Source: Pseudonocardia halophobica
GTDB taxonomy: Bacteria > Actinomycetota > Actinomycetes > Mycobacteriales > Pseudonocardiaceae
Assembly (NCBI RefSeq): GCF_027922425.1
Contig: NZ_BSFQ01000003.1
Location: 310,001 to 374,000, forward strand
Direction of reading: 5' to 3'
DNA length: 64,000 bases
The number at the start of each line of letters is the position of its first letter. Within the stretch, counting starts at the first letter, position 1. The notes under the pieces are model-generated. The model ran no database searches and had not been told where the DNA came from. It saw only the letters and a program-made list of their open reading frames with translations. Below are positions 24,727 through 32,675 of this stretch, one piece after another. Position numbers and translations under genes: made by a program.

Positions 24727-26004
24727 TCAGGCGGAGCGCTCGCCCCGCTCCCGGCGCTGCGGGCGCCGGGGCACGATCGTCGGGTTGACGTTCTCCTTCA
24801 CCGTCTCCTCGGTCACGACCACCTTCGCCACGTCCGTGCGGCTCGGGATGTCGTACATGACGGGGAGGAGCACCTCCTCCATGATCGCGCGGAGGCCGCG
24901 GGCGCCGGTGCCCCGCAGGATCGCCTGGTCGGCGACCGCCTCGAGCGCGTCGTCCGTGAACTCGAGCTCGACGCCGTCCATCTCGAAGAGCTTGCGGTAC
25001 TGCTTGACCAGCGCGTTGCGCGGCTCGGTCAGGATCTTGACCAGGGCGTCCTTGTCGAGCGACGTCACCGAGGCCACGACCGGGAGCCGGCCGATGAACT
25101 CGGGGATCAGCCCGAACTTGATGAGGTCCTCGGGCATGGTGTCCGCGAAGCTCTCGGAGTTGTCCAGGTCCGACTTCGAGCGGATCTCCGCGCCGAAGCC
25201 CAGCCCGCGCCGGCCGACCCGGTCCGAGATGATCTTCTCGAGGCCCGCGAACGCACCCGCCACGATGAACAGCACGTTCGTCGTGTCGATCTGGATGAAC
25301 TCCTGGTGCGGGTGCTTGCGCCCGCCCTGCGGCGGCACCGAGGCGGTGGTGCCCTCGAGGATCTTCAGCAGCGCCTGCTGCACGCCCTCGCCGGAGACGT
25401 CCCGGGTGATCGACGGGTTCTCCGACTTGCGGGCGATCTTGTCGACCTCGTCGATGTAGATGATCCCGGTCTCGGCCCGCTTGACGTCGTAGTCCGCCGC
25501 CTGGATGAGCTTGAGCAGGATGTTCTCGACGTCCTCGCCGACGTACCCGGCCTCGGTCAGCGCCGTGGCGTCCGCGATCGCGAACGGCACGTTCAGCAGC
25601 TTGGCGAGGGTCTGCGCGAGGTAGGTCTTGCCGCAACCGGTCGGACCGAGCATGAGGATGTTCGACTTGGCCAGCTCGACGCCGTCGCCGTCGCCCCGGG
25701 CCCGGTCGCCCGCCTGGATGCGCTTGTAGTGGTTGTAGACCGCCACCGAGAGCGTGCGCTTGGTGGCCGACTGCCCGACGACGTACTGGTCGAGGAACTC
25801 GTGGATCTCGGCGGGCTTGGGCAGCTCGTCGAGCTTCACGTCGCCGGTCTCGGCGAGCTCCTCCTCGATGATCTCGTTGCAGAGATCGATGCACTCGTCG
25901 CAGATGTAGACGCCGGGCCCGGCGATGAGCTTCTTGACCTGCTTCTGACTCTTCCCGCAGAAAGAGCACTTCAGCAGGTCACCGCCGTCACCGATGCGTG
26001 CCAT
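24727..26004 (-). CDS. clpX: ATP-dependent Clp protease ATP-binding subunit ClpX
   Basis: The hexameric AAA+ unfoldase that feeds substrates to ClpP. 425 residues from ATG 26004. The N-terminal zinc-binding domain has Cys13, Cys16, Cys35 and Cys38 (CSFCGK, CDEC). Walker A is GPTGCGKT, pore loop 1 is GYVGED, Walker B is IIYIDEVDK. The ClpP-docking loop reads GLGFGAE, and EFIGRLPV carries sensor/arginine-finger residues. The longer start at 26061 only adds low-complexity residues. It follows clpP1-clpP2 on the same strand with a 239-base gap holding two hairpins, so it may have its own promoter. Confidence 0.97.
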   Translation of the reverse strand: MARIGDGGDLLKCSFCGKSQKQVKKLIAGPGVYICDECIDLCNEIIEEELAETGDVKLDELPKPAEIHEFLDQYVVGQSATKRTLSVAVYNHYKRIQAGDRARGDGDGVELAKSNILMLGPTGCGKTYLAQTLAKLLNVPFAIADATALTEAGYVGEDVENILLKLIQAADYDVKRAETGIIYIDEVDKIARKSENPSITRDVSGEGVQQALLKILEGTTASVPPQGGRKHPHQEFIQIDTTNVLFIVAGAFAGLEKIISDRVGRRGLGFGAEIRSKSDLDNSESFADTMPEDLIKFGLIPEFIGRLPVVASVTSLDKDALVKILTEPRNALVKQYRKLFEMDGVELEFTDDALEAVADQAILRGTGARGLRAIMEEVLLPVMYDIPSRTDVAKVVVTEETVKENVNPTIVPRRPQRRERGERSA

Positions 26005-26170
26005 GAGTGCAGCCCCAGTCCCATCCGGCCCGCCCTCGTCCGGGCGTGCCCACGTCGTCATGACGGTACCTGCCGGAGCCCCTCGCTGCGAAGGATCGCG
26101 GCGACCTGTCGGAATCGGGTCGGCAGGCGGTCGTTATGCGTTCACCCCGCAACTGGTGCGGGAGGTGCGG

Positions 26171-26208
26171 GGTGCACCGGGGCCGTCCTGCGACGGCCCC
26201 GGTGCACC
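26171..26208 (-). terminator. Terminator downstream of clpP2
   Basis: A perfect 17-bp stem, 26171-26187 with 26192-26208, with a CTGC tetraloop, in the clpP2-clpX gap. Confidence 0.75.
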
Positions 26209-26220
26209 GACGGCGGTGCG

Positions 26221-26241
26221 GGTGCTCGCGTGGCGAGCACC
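26221..26241 (-). terminator. Second hairpin immediately after the clpP2 stop codon
   Basis: A perfect 9-bp stem (GGTGCTCGC/GCGAGCACC) with a 3-base loop, two bases beyond the clpP2 stop. With the longer hairpin at 26171-26208 it makes a tandem structure that may terminate transcription or protect the clpP mRNA end. Confidence 0.5.
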
Positions 26242-26243
26242 GC

Positions 26244-26873
26244 TCAGCCGACCGCGGACAGCTTCCGGCTCTGGATGATCTCGTCGACGATCCCGTACTC
26301 CTTGGCCTCCTCGGCCGTGAGGATCCGGTCCCGCTCGATGTCGTCGTGCACCTGCTCGGGCGTGCGCCCGCTGTGCCGCGCGAGGGTGCTCTCCAGCAGC
26401 TTGCGCATGCGGGTGATCTCGGCGGCCTGGATCTCCAGGTCGGACACCTGGCCGTAGAAGCCCTCGGTGGCCGGCTGGTGGATCAGGATGCGCGCGTTCT
26501 GCACCGCGAGGCGCCGCCCCGGGGTGCCCGCCGCCAGCAGCACGGCCGCGGCCGACGCCGCCTGCCCGAGGCAGACGGTCTGGATGTCGGGGCGGATGAA
26601 CTGCATGGTGTCGTAGATCGCCATCAGCGACGTGAACGAGCCGCCGGGCGAGTTGATGTACATCGAGATCTCGCGGTCCGGGTCCGCGGACTCGAGGCAG
26701 AGCAGCTGCGCCATGACGTCGTTCGCCGAGGCGTCGTCGATCTGCACCCCGAGGAAGATGATGCGCTCCTCGAAGAGCTTGTTGTACGGGTTCGACTCCT
26801 TGACCCCGTAGCTCGTGCGCTCCACGAAGGAGGGCAGCACGTACCGGCTCTCCGGCATCCGGAATCCACTCAC
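26244..26873 (-). CDS. clpP2: ATP-dependent Clp protease proteolytic subunit ClpP2
   Basis: Serine protease subunit. 209 residues from GTG 26873, which overlaps the clpP1 stop as GTGA. The opening [20 protein letters not shown] and [20 protein letters not shown] are close to mycobacterial ClpP2. The nucleophile Ser is in [16 protein letters not shown], the catalytic His in ARILIHQP, and the C-terminal [12 protein letters not shown] is ClpP2-like. It should form a mixed tetradecamer with ClpP1. Confidence 0.95.
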   Translation of the reverse strand: MSGFRMPESRYVLPSFVERTSYGVKESNPYNKLFEERIIFLGVQIDDASANDVMAQLLCLESADPDREISMYINSPGGSFTSLMAIYDTMQFIRPDIQTVCLGQAASAAAVLLAAGTPGRRLAVQNARILIHQPATEGFYGQVSDLEIQAAEITRMRKLLESTLARHSGRTPEQVHDDIERDRILTAEEAKEYGIVDEIIQSRKLSAVG

Positions 26874-27541
26874 GACGAGCTCCCGTTCTCGCTCGGCTGC
26901 GGGAGGTCGCCCGCCCGCGAGATGACGTGGTCGACGAAGCCGTACTCCAGGGCCTCCTGCGCGGAGAACCACCGGTCCCGGTCGAAGTCCTGGGTGATCC
27001 GCTCGACGGTCTGCCCGGTGTGCCCGGCGATCAGCTCCGCCATCTCCTGCTTGTGCCGGCGGAACAGCTCGGCCTGGATCCGGATGTCCGACTCCGAGCC
27101 GCCGACGCCGGCCGACGGCTGGTGCATCAGGATCTGGGTGTGCGGCAGCGCGAAGCGCTTGCCGGGCGTCCCCGCCGAGAGCAGGAACTGCCCCATCGAC
27201 GCGGCCAGACCCATCGCCGTGGTGGCCACGTCGCAGGGGATGAACTCCATCGTGTCGAAGATGGCCATCCCCGCGGTGACCGAGCCGCCCGGCGAGTTGA
27301 TGTAGAGGTTGATGTCCGCCTCCGGGTCCTCCGCGGCGAGCAGCAGCATCTGCGCGGCGATCCGGTTGGCGATCTCGTCGTCGACCTGCTGCCCGAGCAC
27401 CACGATCCGCTGCTGCAGCAGCCGCTCGAACACCGAGTCGGACAGCGTCATGCTCGAGGGGGCCGAGCGCATCTGCAGCGCGCGGCGGTCCTCCACGAGG
27501 CGGTCCGCGGTCGACCGCGGGCCGGTGTCCTGCTGACTCAC
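26870..27541 (-). CDS. clpP1: ATP-dependent Clp protease proteolytic subunit ClpP1
   Basis: 223 residues from GTG 27541. The [30 protein letters not shown] segment, [19 protein letters not shown], the nucleophile in [15 protein letters not shown], the His in TQILMHQP and the ending [11 protein letters not shown] match actinobacterial ClpP1. The first 25-30 residues are likely a propeptide. A ClgR box lies 149 bases upstream. The tig-clpP1-clpP2 order is conserved in mycobacteria and streptomycetes. Confidence 0.95.
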   Translation of the reverse strand: MSQQDTGPRSTADRLVEDRRALQMRSAPSSMTLSDSVFERLLQQRIVVLGQQVDDEIANRIAAQMLLLAAEDPEADINLYINSPGGSVTAGMAIFDTMEFIPCDVATTAMGLAASMGQFLLSAGTPGKRFALPHTQILMHQPSAGVGGSESDIRIQAELFRRHKQEMAELIAGHTGQTVERITQDFDRDRWFSAQEALEYGFVDHVISRAGDLPQPSENGSSS

Positions 27542-27588
27542 TTCACCCTGCCTTCTGCTGGCGTCACTCGGGGGTCGTCTTCTCCGGG

Positions 27589-27622
27589 GGGCCGCCGGGG
27601 GATCGTGTCCCGCCGGCGGCCC
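27589..27622 (-). terminator. Hairpin between tig and clpP1
   Basis: GGGCCGCCGG (27589-27598) pairs perfectly with CCGGCGGCCC (27613-27622) around a 14-base loop. It lies between the ClgR box and the clpP1 start, so it may be the tig terminator or a structure in the clpP1 leader. Confidence 0.4.
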
Positions 27623-27685
27623 GTCCCGTTGCTTCGATCCCGACCCTACGCGGCCACGGCACGCCGCGTCCGCGGACACGGCGCG

Positions 27686-27703
27686 TGTTCGCCGACAGCG
27701 CAG
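27686..27703 (-). promoter_or_regulatory. ClgR-binding site upstream of clpP1P2
   Basis: GTTCGCCGACAGCG matches GTTCGC-N5-GCG and the core CGCYNANRGCG (27690-27700), the published ClgR motif of Streptomyces and Corynebacterium. ClgR activates clpP operons in those genera. The site is 149 bases upstream of the clpP1 start and 35 bases downstream of tig, so it should serve the clpP1P2 promoter. Confidence 0.7.
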
Positions 27704-27737
27704 CGACCACCCGTCCGCGCAGGTCAGGCGCGCGCGA

Positions 27738-29255
27738 TCAGGCCTTGCCGGCTGCCGGGCCCGCAGCCTCGGTGCCCACCGCGGCGTCGGTCGAGTCGTC
27801 CGCGGCCGGGGCCTCGACGACCTCGGGGGCGGCCTCGTCCGCGGCGGCGTCGGTCGCGCCGGCGGCGCTGTCGGCGGCCTCGGCGGCTGCCTCCGGGGCC
27901 TCCTCCGCGTCGACGGCGACGGCGGCGCCCTCCTCCGGGCCGAGGAGGTCGGACAGGTCGACCGGCTCGCCCGCGGCATCGGTGACCGTGGCGGCGCGGA
28001 CGGCGACGATCAGCGCCTTGCTCCGCCGGACGTCCGAGTAGATCGCGCCGAGCTGGCCCGCCTGCTGGATGCGCTGGACGAACTCCTCGGGCGCCATGCC
28101 GTACTGCTGGGCCTGGTAGATGATCCGCTCGGTGAGCTCCTGGTCGCCGACCTGGACCTCCTCGGCGTCGGCCAGCGCGTCGAGCACGAGGCGGGTCTTG
28201 ACCGACTTCTCGGCCTCGGCCCGGGTCTCGGTGTCGAACTCCTCGCGGGTCTTGCCCTGCTTCTCGAGGAACTCGTCGAACTGCTCGTCGCTGTGGTCGA
28301 ACGCGTGCACGGCGTCGTGGTGCCGGGACTCGACCTCGGCCTCGACGATGCTCTCCGGCAGCGGGACCTCGGTGTTGTCGACGATCTCGTCGAGCACCTT
28401 GTCGCGGGCCTGGGTGACCTGCTCCATGCGGCGCACCCGGCCGAGCCGCTCCCGCAGGTCCGCGGTGAGCTCGTCGAGGGTGTCGAACTCGCTGGCCAGC
28501 TGGGCGAACTCGTCGTCGGCGTCGGGGAGCTGGCGCTCCTTGACCGCGGTGACCTTGACGGTGACCTCGGCGTCCTGGTCCGCGTACTCGCCCGCGACGA
28601 GCTTCGAGGTGAAGGTCTTCTCCTCGCCGGCGGACAGGCCGGTGATGGCCTCGTCGATGCCGTCGATGAGGCCGCCCTGGCCGACCTGGTACGAGTACCC
28701 GGTCGTCGTGGCCTCCTCGATCTCCTTGCCGTCGACAGCGGCGGAGAGGTCGATCTGGACGAAGTCGTCCGCCTGGGCGGCGCGCTCGACGCCGGTCAGG
28801 GTGCCGAACCGGGCGCGCAGCTGGTCGAGCTGCTCGGTGACCTGCTCGTCGGTCACCTCGACGTCGTCGACCTGCACGGTGATGCCGTCCAGCTCCGGGA
28901 GCGTGATCTCCGGGCGGACGTCGACCTCCGCGGTGAACGCGACCTTGTCCCCGTCGGCGAGCTCGGTGACCTCGATGTTCGGCTGGCCGATCGGCTTCAC
29001 GTCGTCCGCGGCCGCGACGGCCTCGGAGTACTTGGCCGGGACCGCGGCGTTGAGCACCTCGTCCAGCACGACGCCGCGGCCGAGCCGCGCGTCGAGGATG
29101 CGGGCCGGCGCCTTGCCCGGGCGGAAGCCGGGGATGCGGACCTGCTGCGCGATCTTCTTGTACGCGCGGTCGAAGTCGGGCTTGAGCTCGTCGAACGGCA
29201 CCTCGACTGTGAGCTTGACGCGTGTCGGGCCGATGTGCTCGACGGTGCTCTTCAC
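27738..29255 (-). CDS. tig: Trigger factor (ribosome-bound chaperone, peptidyl-prolyl isomerase)
   Basis: 505 residues from GTG 29255, with GAGGAG upstream. The N-terminal ribosome-binding domain has the signature IPGFRPGKAP near residue 43 (family GFRxGKxP). The FKBP-type PPIase domain (about 150-240) includes DFVQIDLSAAVDGKEIE and GEEKTFTSKL. A long helical C-terminal chaperone domain follows. The last 70 residues are an acidic Ala/Glu/Asp tail (PEEGAAVAVDAEEAPEAA), which is common in actinobacterial trigger factors. It lies directly upstream of clpP1P2. Confidence 0.96.
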   Translation of the reverse strand: MKSTVEHIGPTRVKLTVEVPFDELKPDFDRAYKKIAQQVRIPGFRPGKAPARILDARLGRGVVLDEVLNAAVPAKYSEAVAAADDVKPIGQPNIEVTELADGDKVAFTAEVDVRPEITLPELDGITVQVDDVEVTDEQVTEQLDQLRARFGTLTGVERAAQADDFVQIDLSAAVDGKEIEEATTTGYSYQVGQGGLIDGIDEAITGLSAGEEKTFTSKLVAGEYADQDAEVTVKVTAVKERQLPDADDEFAQLASEFDTLDELTADLRERLGRVRRMEQVTQARDKVLDEIVDNTEVPLPESIVEAEVESRHHDAVHAFDHSDEQFDEFLEKQGKTREEFDTETRAEAEKSVKTRLVLDALADAEEVQVGDQELTERIIYQAQQYGMAPEEFVQRIQQAGQLGAIYSDVRRSKALIVAVRAATVTDAAGEPVDLSDLLGPEEGAAVAVDAEEAPEAAAEAADSAAGATDAAADEAAPEVVEAPAADDSTDAAVGTEAAGPAAGKA

Positions 29256-29396
29256 GGTGGAACTCCTCGGACTGCTGGTGGCTCTGCTGTGTGGCGGGGC
29301 CCTGCTCGGTTCGTACTCGGGCGACCGGCGGCACGACGCCGCATCAACCGGGTAGGGAGGGGCGGTCACGCGCGCCGGGCACGTGTCCGGGCGAGT

Positions 29397-29840
29397 CTAG
29401 GCGAGACGCGTGCCGGGCGTTCCGGCCGGTCCGGGCCCTGTGGCCGGACCGCCGCCGGCCGGCTCCGCGAGGGCCCCGGGGACCGGCGCGGGGGCCGGCG
29501 CGGTGATCGGGGCGGGGACGAGGTCCGCGACGGTCACGTCGACCGGCCGCTCCCCCGCGACGCCGCGCACCCGCGCGGCGATCTCCTCGGCCAGCTCCGG
29601 CAGCGGGGTCCCGGCGGGCCAGCGCACGACCACCGCGACCTCGACGGGTTCGCCCGCCGCGGCGCCCTCCCCCGCGCGCACCCCGACGACGCGGCGCCCG
29701 GGGAGGTAGGAGGCGACGCTGCCGAACGGTCCGCCGTCCAGCCGGACGACGGCGGGATGGCTCAGCACGGCGGCGGCGACCCGCTCGGGCAGCGGCCGCT
29801 CGGACGGCTGCCCCGGAAGCTGCGCGGACACGCCGGCCAC
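29397..29840 (-). CDS. Asp23/Gls24-like small protein
   Basis: A 147-residue protein. LPERVAAAVLSHPAVVRLDGGPFGSVASYLPGRRVVGVR is followed by VEVAVVVRWPAGTPLPELAEEIAARVRGVAGERPVDVTVADL. The beta-strand/helix order and the ending VTVADL follow the Asp23 (alkaline shock protein) fold in the short form that accompanies Asp23 genes in actinobacteria. The last 35 residues are Pro/Gly/Ala-rich. It lies beside CsbD and an ECF sigma operon that encodes two more Asp23-type domains, so a stress role is likely. Confidence 0.6.
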   Translation of the reverse strand: MAGVSAQLPGQPSERPLPERVAAAVLSHPAVVRLDGGPFGSVASYLPGRRVVGVRAGEGAAAGEPVEVAVVVRWPAGTPLPELAEEIAARVRGVAGERPVDVTVADLVPAPITAPAPAPVPGALAEPAGGGPATGPGPAGTPGTRLA

Positions 29841-29857
29841 GCTAGCGCCGCACGCGC

Positions 29858-29893
29858 GACGGCGGCGCCCCGGAAGCCCGGGACGCCGCCGTC
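29858..29893 (-). terminator. Terminator downstream of the csbD-like gene
   Basis: GACGGCGGCG (29858-29867) pairs with CGCCGCCGTC (29884-29893), with an inner CCC/GGG pair, between the CsbD-like gene and the Asp23-like gene. Confidence 0.6.
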
Positions 29894-29919
29894 GGCGGGT
29901 GGGTCAGCGCCTGAAGTGG

Positions 29920-30093
29920 TCAGCGCCTGAAGACGTCCTTGACCTTCTCGCCGGCCTGCTTGAGGTCGGCACCCATCTGGTCGGTGCGGCCCTCGGCCTC
30001 GAGGCGCTCGTCGTCCGTGGCGCGGCCGGTGGCCTCCTTGGCCTTGCCCGACAGCTCCTGGGTCTTGTTGTCCAGCTTGTCCTTCATGCTCAT
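29920..30093 (-). CDS. CsbD-family stress protein
   Basis: A 57-residue highly charged helical protein: MKDKLDNKTQELSGKAKEATGRA, then GRTDQMGADLKQAGEKVKDVF, the CsbD pattern. CsbD proteins accumulate in general stress; their molecular role is unclear. ATG 30093 has GGGAGGT upstream. An ECF-like GGTAAC-N16-CGCTAG promoter lies about 55 bases before the start. The last 15 bases of the gene are repeated in tandem just beyond the stop. Confidence 0.8.
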   Translation of the reverse strand: MSMKDKLDNKTQELSGKAKEATGRATDDERLEAEGRTDQMGADLKQAGEKVKDVFRR

Positions 30094-30146
30094 CTGGTGA
30101 ACCTCCCGGACTCGTGCGCCCGCCGCGCGGCCGGTCCGTCCGGCCG

Positions 30147-30174
30147 CTAGCGTCGGGCTCGCGGAGCGGTTACC
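30147..30174 (-). promoter_or_regulatory. ECF-like promoter of the csbD-like gene
   Basis: On the minus strand, GGTAAC (30174-30169) and CGCTAG (30152-30147) are separated by 16 bases. This resembles the GGAAC-N16-CGT arrangement before the neighbouring ECF sigma gene. The predicted start of transcription leaves a short leader before the Shine-Dalgarno sequence. Confidence 0.35.
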
Positions 30175-30244
30175 CCCGGCCCCCGCCCGACACACGACCC
30201 TCGTGACCGGCGTCACGAGAGGTCATACTGTCGGCGTCGTCGGG

Positions 30245-30268
30245 GGAACGGCTGTCGGACGGGACCGT
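30245..30268 (+). promoter_or_regulatory. Possible ECF autoregulatory promoter at the sigma gene
   Basis: GGAAC (30245-30249) and CGT (30266-30268) are separated by 16 bases, the layout of many autoregulated ECF promoters. If used, transcription would begin near 30275 and translation at ATG 30279 rather than GTG 30267. Confidence 0.3.
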
Positions 30269-30920
30269 GGTGCAGGCGATGCGGACGAGGGGGGCGCGGG
30301 AGGACGTGTGCCCGCCGCCCCGGGTCCCGGCCGTGCCCCGGGAGCCCGAGCCCACCCCCGCCGAGCGCGAGCTCGACGACACCACGCTCGTCGTCCGGGC
30401 CCGCGAGGGCGACGTCCGCGCCTTCTCCGCACTCGCGCAGCGGCACCAGGCCGCGCTGTACCGGCTGGCGCTGCGCCTGGTCGGGAACGCCGCCGACGCC
30501 GAGGACGCGCTGCAGGAGTCCCTGCTCGACGCCTGGCGCCGGCTCGACCGCTTCCGCGGCGACTCGGCCTTCACCACCTGGGCGTACCGGATCGTGACGA
30601 ACCGGTGCCTCGACCTGCTGCGCCGCCGGCGGGCGACGGTGTCGGTGGAGCAGGTGGCCGAGGTGGCCCCGGAGCGGCTGGCCGCGCCGGAGGCCGGCGC
30701 GCCCGAGCACGCCGCCGAGGTCGACGCCGGGCTCGCGGCGCTGCGGGCGGCGCTGCGCACGTTGCCGGACGAGCAGCGGGCCTGCTTCGTGCTGCGCGAG
30801 CTGGAGGGCCTGGGCTACGCCGAGATCGCGGAGATCACCGGCGCGTCGGAGACCGCGGTCCGCGGGCGGATCCACCGCGCCCGCCGCGGGCTGGCGGAGG
30901 TGATGCGGTCGTGGAGGTAG
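30267..30920 (+). CDS. ECF-type RNA polymerase sigma factor
   Basis: A 217-residue sigma-70-family protein of the ECF group. Region 2 runs over about 40-110: RDVRAFSALAQRHQAALYRLALRLVGN-like sequence, ADAEDALQESLLDAWRRLDRF, then FTTWAYRIVTNRCLDLLRRRR. Region 4 covers about 150-215: LRTLPDEQRACFVLRELEGLGYAEIAEITGASETAVRGRIHRARRGL. The stop overlaps the next gene by 10 bases. That next gene carries a zinc anti-sigma motif, so it is probably the cognate regulator. The start could be GTG 30267 or ATG 30279. Confidence 0.88.
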   Translation: MVQAMRTRGAREDVCPPPRVPAVPREPEPTPAERELDDTTLVVRAREGDVRAFSALAQRHQAALYRLALRLVGNAADAEDALQESLLDAWRRLDRFRGDSAFTTWAYRIVTNRCLDLLRRRRATVSVEQVAEVAPERLAAPEAGAPEHAAEVDAGLAALRAALRTLPDEQRACFVLRELEGLGYAEIAEITGASETAVRGRIHRARRGLAEVMRSWR

Positions 30921-31594
30921 GCAGGACCGTCCCCGGCGGCCCGGCCGGCGAGACGCTCGGGGCCGCCGGACCGGCGGACGAGCGGATCGAGCCGCTGGCC
31001 TGCGGCCGCGACGCCGCCGACGTCTGGGACCACGCGGTCGAGGGCACCCTCGACGCGCACGAGCGGGACTGCCCGCACTGCCGGGCCGCGGCCGCCGACG
31101 CCCTCGGGCTCGACGGCGTGGTCCACCGGATGGCGGCGGAGCGGCCGGTGCCGCCGCCCTCGGTGCTCGACGGCGTGATGCAGGCGGTGATCGACACCGT
31201 CACCGCCGAGCTCCGCCCGCAGGACCTGCTGGCGCTCGACTCCCCCGCGGGCCCCGCGCGGCTGAGCCGGGCCGCCGCGGCCCGGGTGCTGCGGCACGTC
31301 GTCGACGGGATGGACGGGATGCGGGCCCGCAGCTGCCGGATCGAGCCCGTCGGGTCGGGGTCCGGTCGCACCGGGACGAACGGCGCGGCGGGGGACGGGG
31401 CGGCGACGAACGGGGGCGGGGCGGACCCGTTCGGCGTGACCGTCGCGATCACCGTGACGGCCCGGTTCGGCGTCGACCTCGCGTCGGTCACGGCGCGGGT
31501 GCGGCAGATGGTCGTGGCGGCGGGCGAGCAGGCCCTGGGGGTGCCGGTGCGCAGCGTGGACATCGCGGTGGTCGACCTGTGGGACGAGCCGTGA
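30911..31594 (+). CDS. Zinc-type anti-sigma motif fused to an Asp23-like domain
   Basis: A 227-residue protein translationally coupled to the sigma gene (10-base overlap, GTG 30911). Residues about 25-60 contain ACGRDAADVWDHA and then HERDCPHC, the HxxxCxxC signature of zinc-binding anti-sigma (ZAS) proteins. Residues about 110-135 (ARLSRAAAARVLRHVVDGMDGM) and 175-225 (FGVTVAITVTARFGVDLASVTARVRQMVVAAGEQA, VRSVDIAVVDL) look like the two halves of an Asp23 domain split by a Gly/Asn/Thr-rich linker. I see no membrane helix. I infer that it restrains the sigma factor and senses envelope or alkaline stress through Asp23. Its stop overlaps the next GTG. Confidence 0.6.
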   Translation: MEVGRTVPGGPAGETLGAAGPADERIEPLACGRDAADVWDHAVEGTLDAHERDCPHCRAAAADALGLDGVVHRMAAERPVPPPSVLDGVMQAVIDTVTAELRPQDLLALDSPAGPARLSRAAAARVLRHVVDGMDGMRARSCRIEPVGSGSGRTGTNGAAGDGAATNGGGADPFGVTVAITVTARFGVDLASVTARVRQMVVAAGEQALGVPVRSVDIAVVDLWDEP

Positions 31595-32010
31595 CCCCGC
31601 CGGTGCGGCTGACGGTGGGCGACGCCGTCGTCGCCCGGATCGCGGCGGCCACCGCCCGGGAGGTGCCGGGCGTGGTCGCGCTCCGGCCGGACCTGGCCCA
31701 GACGCTGCTCGGGCTGGCCGGCTCGCTGCTGGGCGACCGGTCGGCCGGCGACGCGTTGTCGGCGGCCGGGGCGTCGGCCGCGGTGCAGGACGGCCGCGCG
31801 GAGATCGCGCTGACCCTCGTCACCACCCTCGGGCACAACGCCCGCGACCTCTCCGCCGCGGTGCAGCGGGCGGTCGCGGCGCGGGTGCGCGCCGAGACCG
31901 GTCTCGACGCCGTCGTCAGGGTGACGGTCGCCGACGTCCTCCTCGACGTCCCTCAGGCGGAGCGGGAGAGCAAGCAGTCCCCGCAGGTGCCGCCGCCCGG
32001 CAGCCGGTAG
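31591..32010 (+). CDS. Asp23/Gls24 family envelope stress response protein
   Basis: A 139-residue protein from GTG 31591 (GTGA overlap with the preceding gene). VRLTVGDAVVARIAAATAREVPGVVALRPDL, RAEIALTLVTTLGHNARDLSAAVQRAVAARVRAETGLDAVVRVTVADVLLDV is a clear Asp23 pattern (N-terminal helix ending VPGV, C-terminal VxVxVxDV). The last 19 residues overlap the convergent FhuF-like gene by 58 bases. It completes a sigma / anti-sigma-Asp23 / Asp23 operon. Confidence 0.78.
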   Translation: MTPPVRLTVGDAVVARIAAATAREVPGVVALRPDLAQTLLGLAGSLLGDRSAGDALSAAGASAAVQDGRAEIALTLVTTLGHNARDLSAAVQRAVAARVRAETGLDAVVRVTVADVLLDVPQAERESKQSPQVPPPGSR

Positions 32011-32675
32011 TAGAGGCAGCAGGAGCGACGGCGGAAGGTCCAGCCGCGGTCGGGCGGCCCGGGCGGGCGCCGCTCCCCCGTCCCGGCGAGCAGCGGGTGG
32101 TCGAGGACCGCGGCCGCGAGCTCGGCGGCGCGGATCGCCGCCTCCGGCCGCTCCGTGCCGAGCACGCGCTTCGCGCCCGCGACGGACGACGCGACGTTGC
32201 CCCACAGCACCCTCGGCGACACCGGCACCAGCGCCCGCACGACCTCGACCAGCGGCTCCGCGATCTCCTCCGCCACGAGGGCCGGCAGCTCACCGGGGTC
32301 CCGGGCCGGGCGGTCCGGGTCCGTCCACAACGGCCAGGGCCCGGTGCGGGAGACCCGCCAGTGCAGGGCGTCGCGGCCGAGGTCGGGCAGGACGCCGTGC
32401 AGCGCGACGGCCGCGAGCGGCGCGGACACCAGCCGGGCGGCCAGGCCCTGCAGCGCGATCGACGCGGCCACCCGCTCCTCCACGGTGCCTCCGGCCTGCT
32501 CGGACAGCACCCGGCGGACGTGCGCGATCCGCTCCCCCAGCGCACCGGGTGTCGTGACCAGCTCCCGGAGGGGCCGCCACGTCGGGTCGGCCGACTCGGC
32601 GGGGTCGGTGGACACGGAGAAGAAGGGGCCGGCCCGCGCGACGTCGGCGAGCACGGTGCGCACCGGGGCCGTCAC
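31953..32675 (-). CDS. FhuF-like (2Fe-2S)-binding protein
   Basis: A 240-residue protein whose C-terminus has the FhuF-type cluster motif CCLYYRLPGGGTCGDC (C-C-x10-C-x2-C). The preceding helical region includes WGNVASSVAGAKRVL, also FhuF-like. FhuF proteins reduce ferric siderophores in the cytoplasm to release iron. No siderophore transport genes are adjacent. GTG 32675 begins the reading frame. It converges on the Asp23 gene with a 58-base overlap. Confidence 0.75.
   Translation of the reverse strand: MTAPVRTVLADVARAGPFFSVSTDPAESADPTWRPLRELVTTPGALGERIAHVRRVLSEQAGGTVEERVAASIALQGLAARLVSAPLAAVALHGVLPDLGRDALHWRVSRTGPWPLWTDPDRPARDPGELPALVAEEIAEPLVEVVRALVPVSPRVLWGNVASSVAGAKRVLGTERPEAAIRAAELAAAVLDHPLLAGTGERRPPGPPDRGWTFRRRSCCLYYRLPGGGTCGDCLLSRSA

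Noticed and set aside
29338..29369. Longer start for tig at 29369
   Set aside because: It would add low-complexity residues before the conserved MKSTVEHIGPTRVKL opening. GTG 29255 has GAGGAG upstream.
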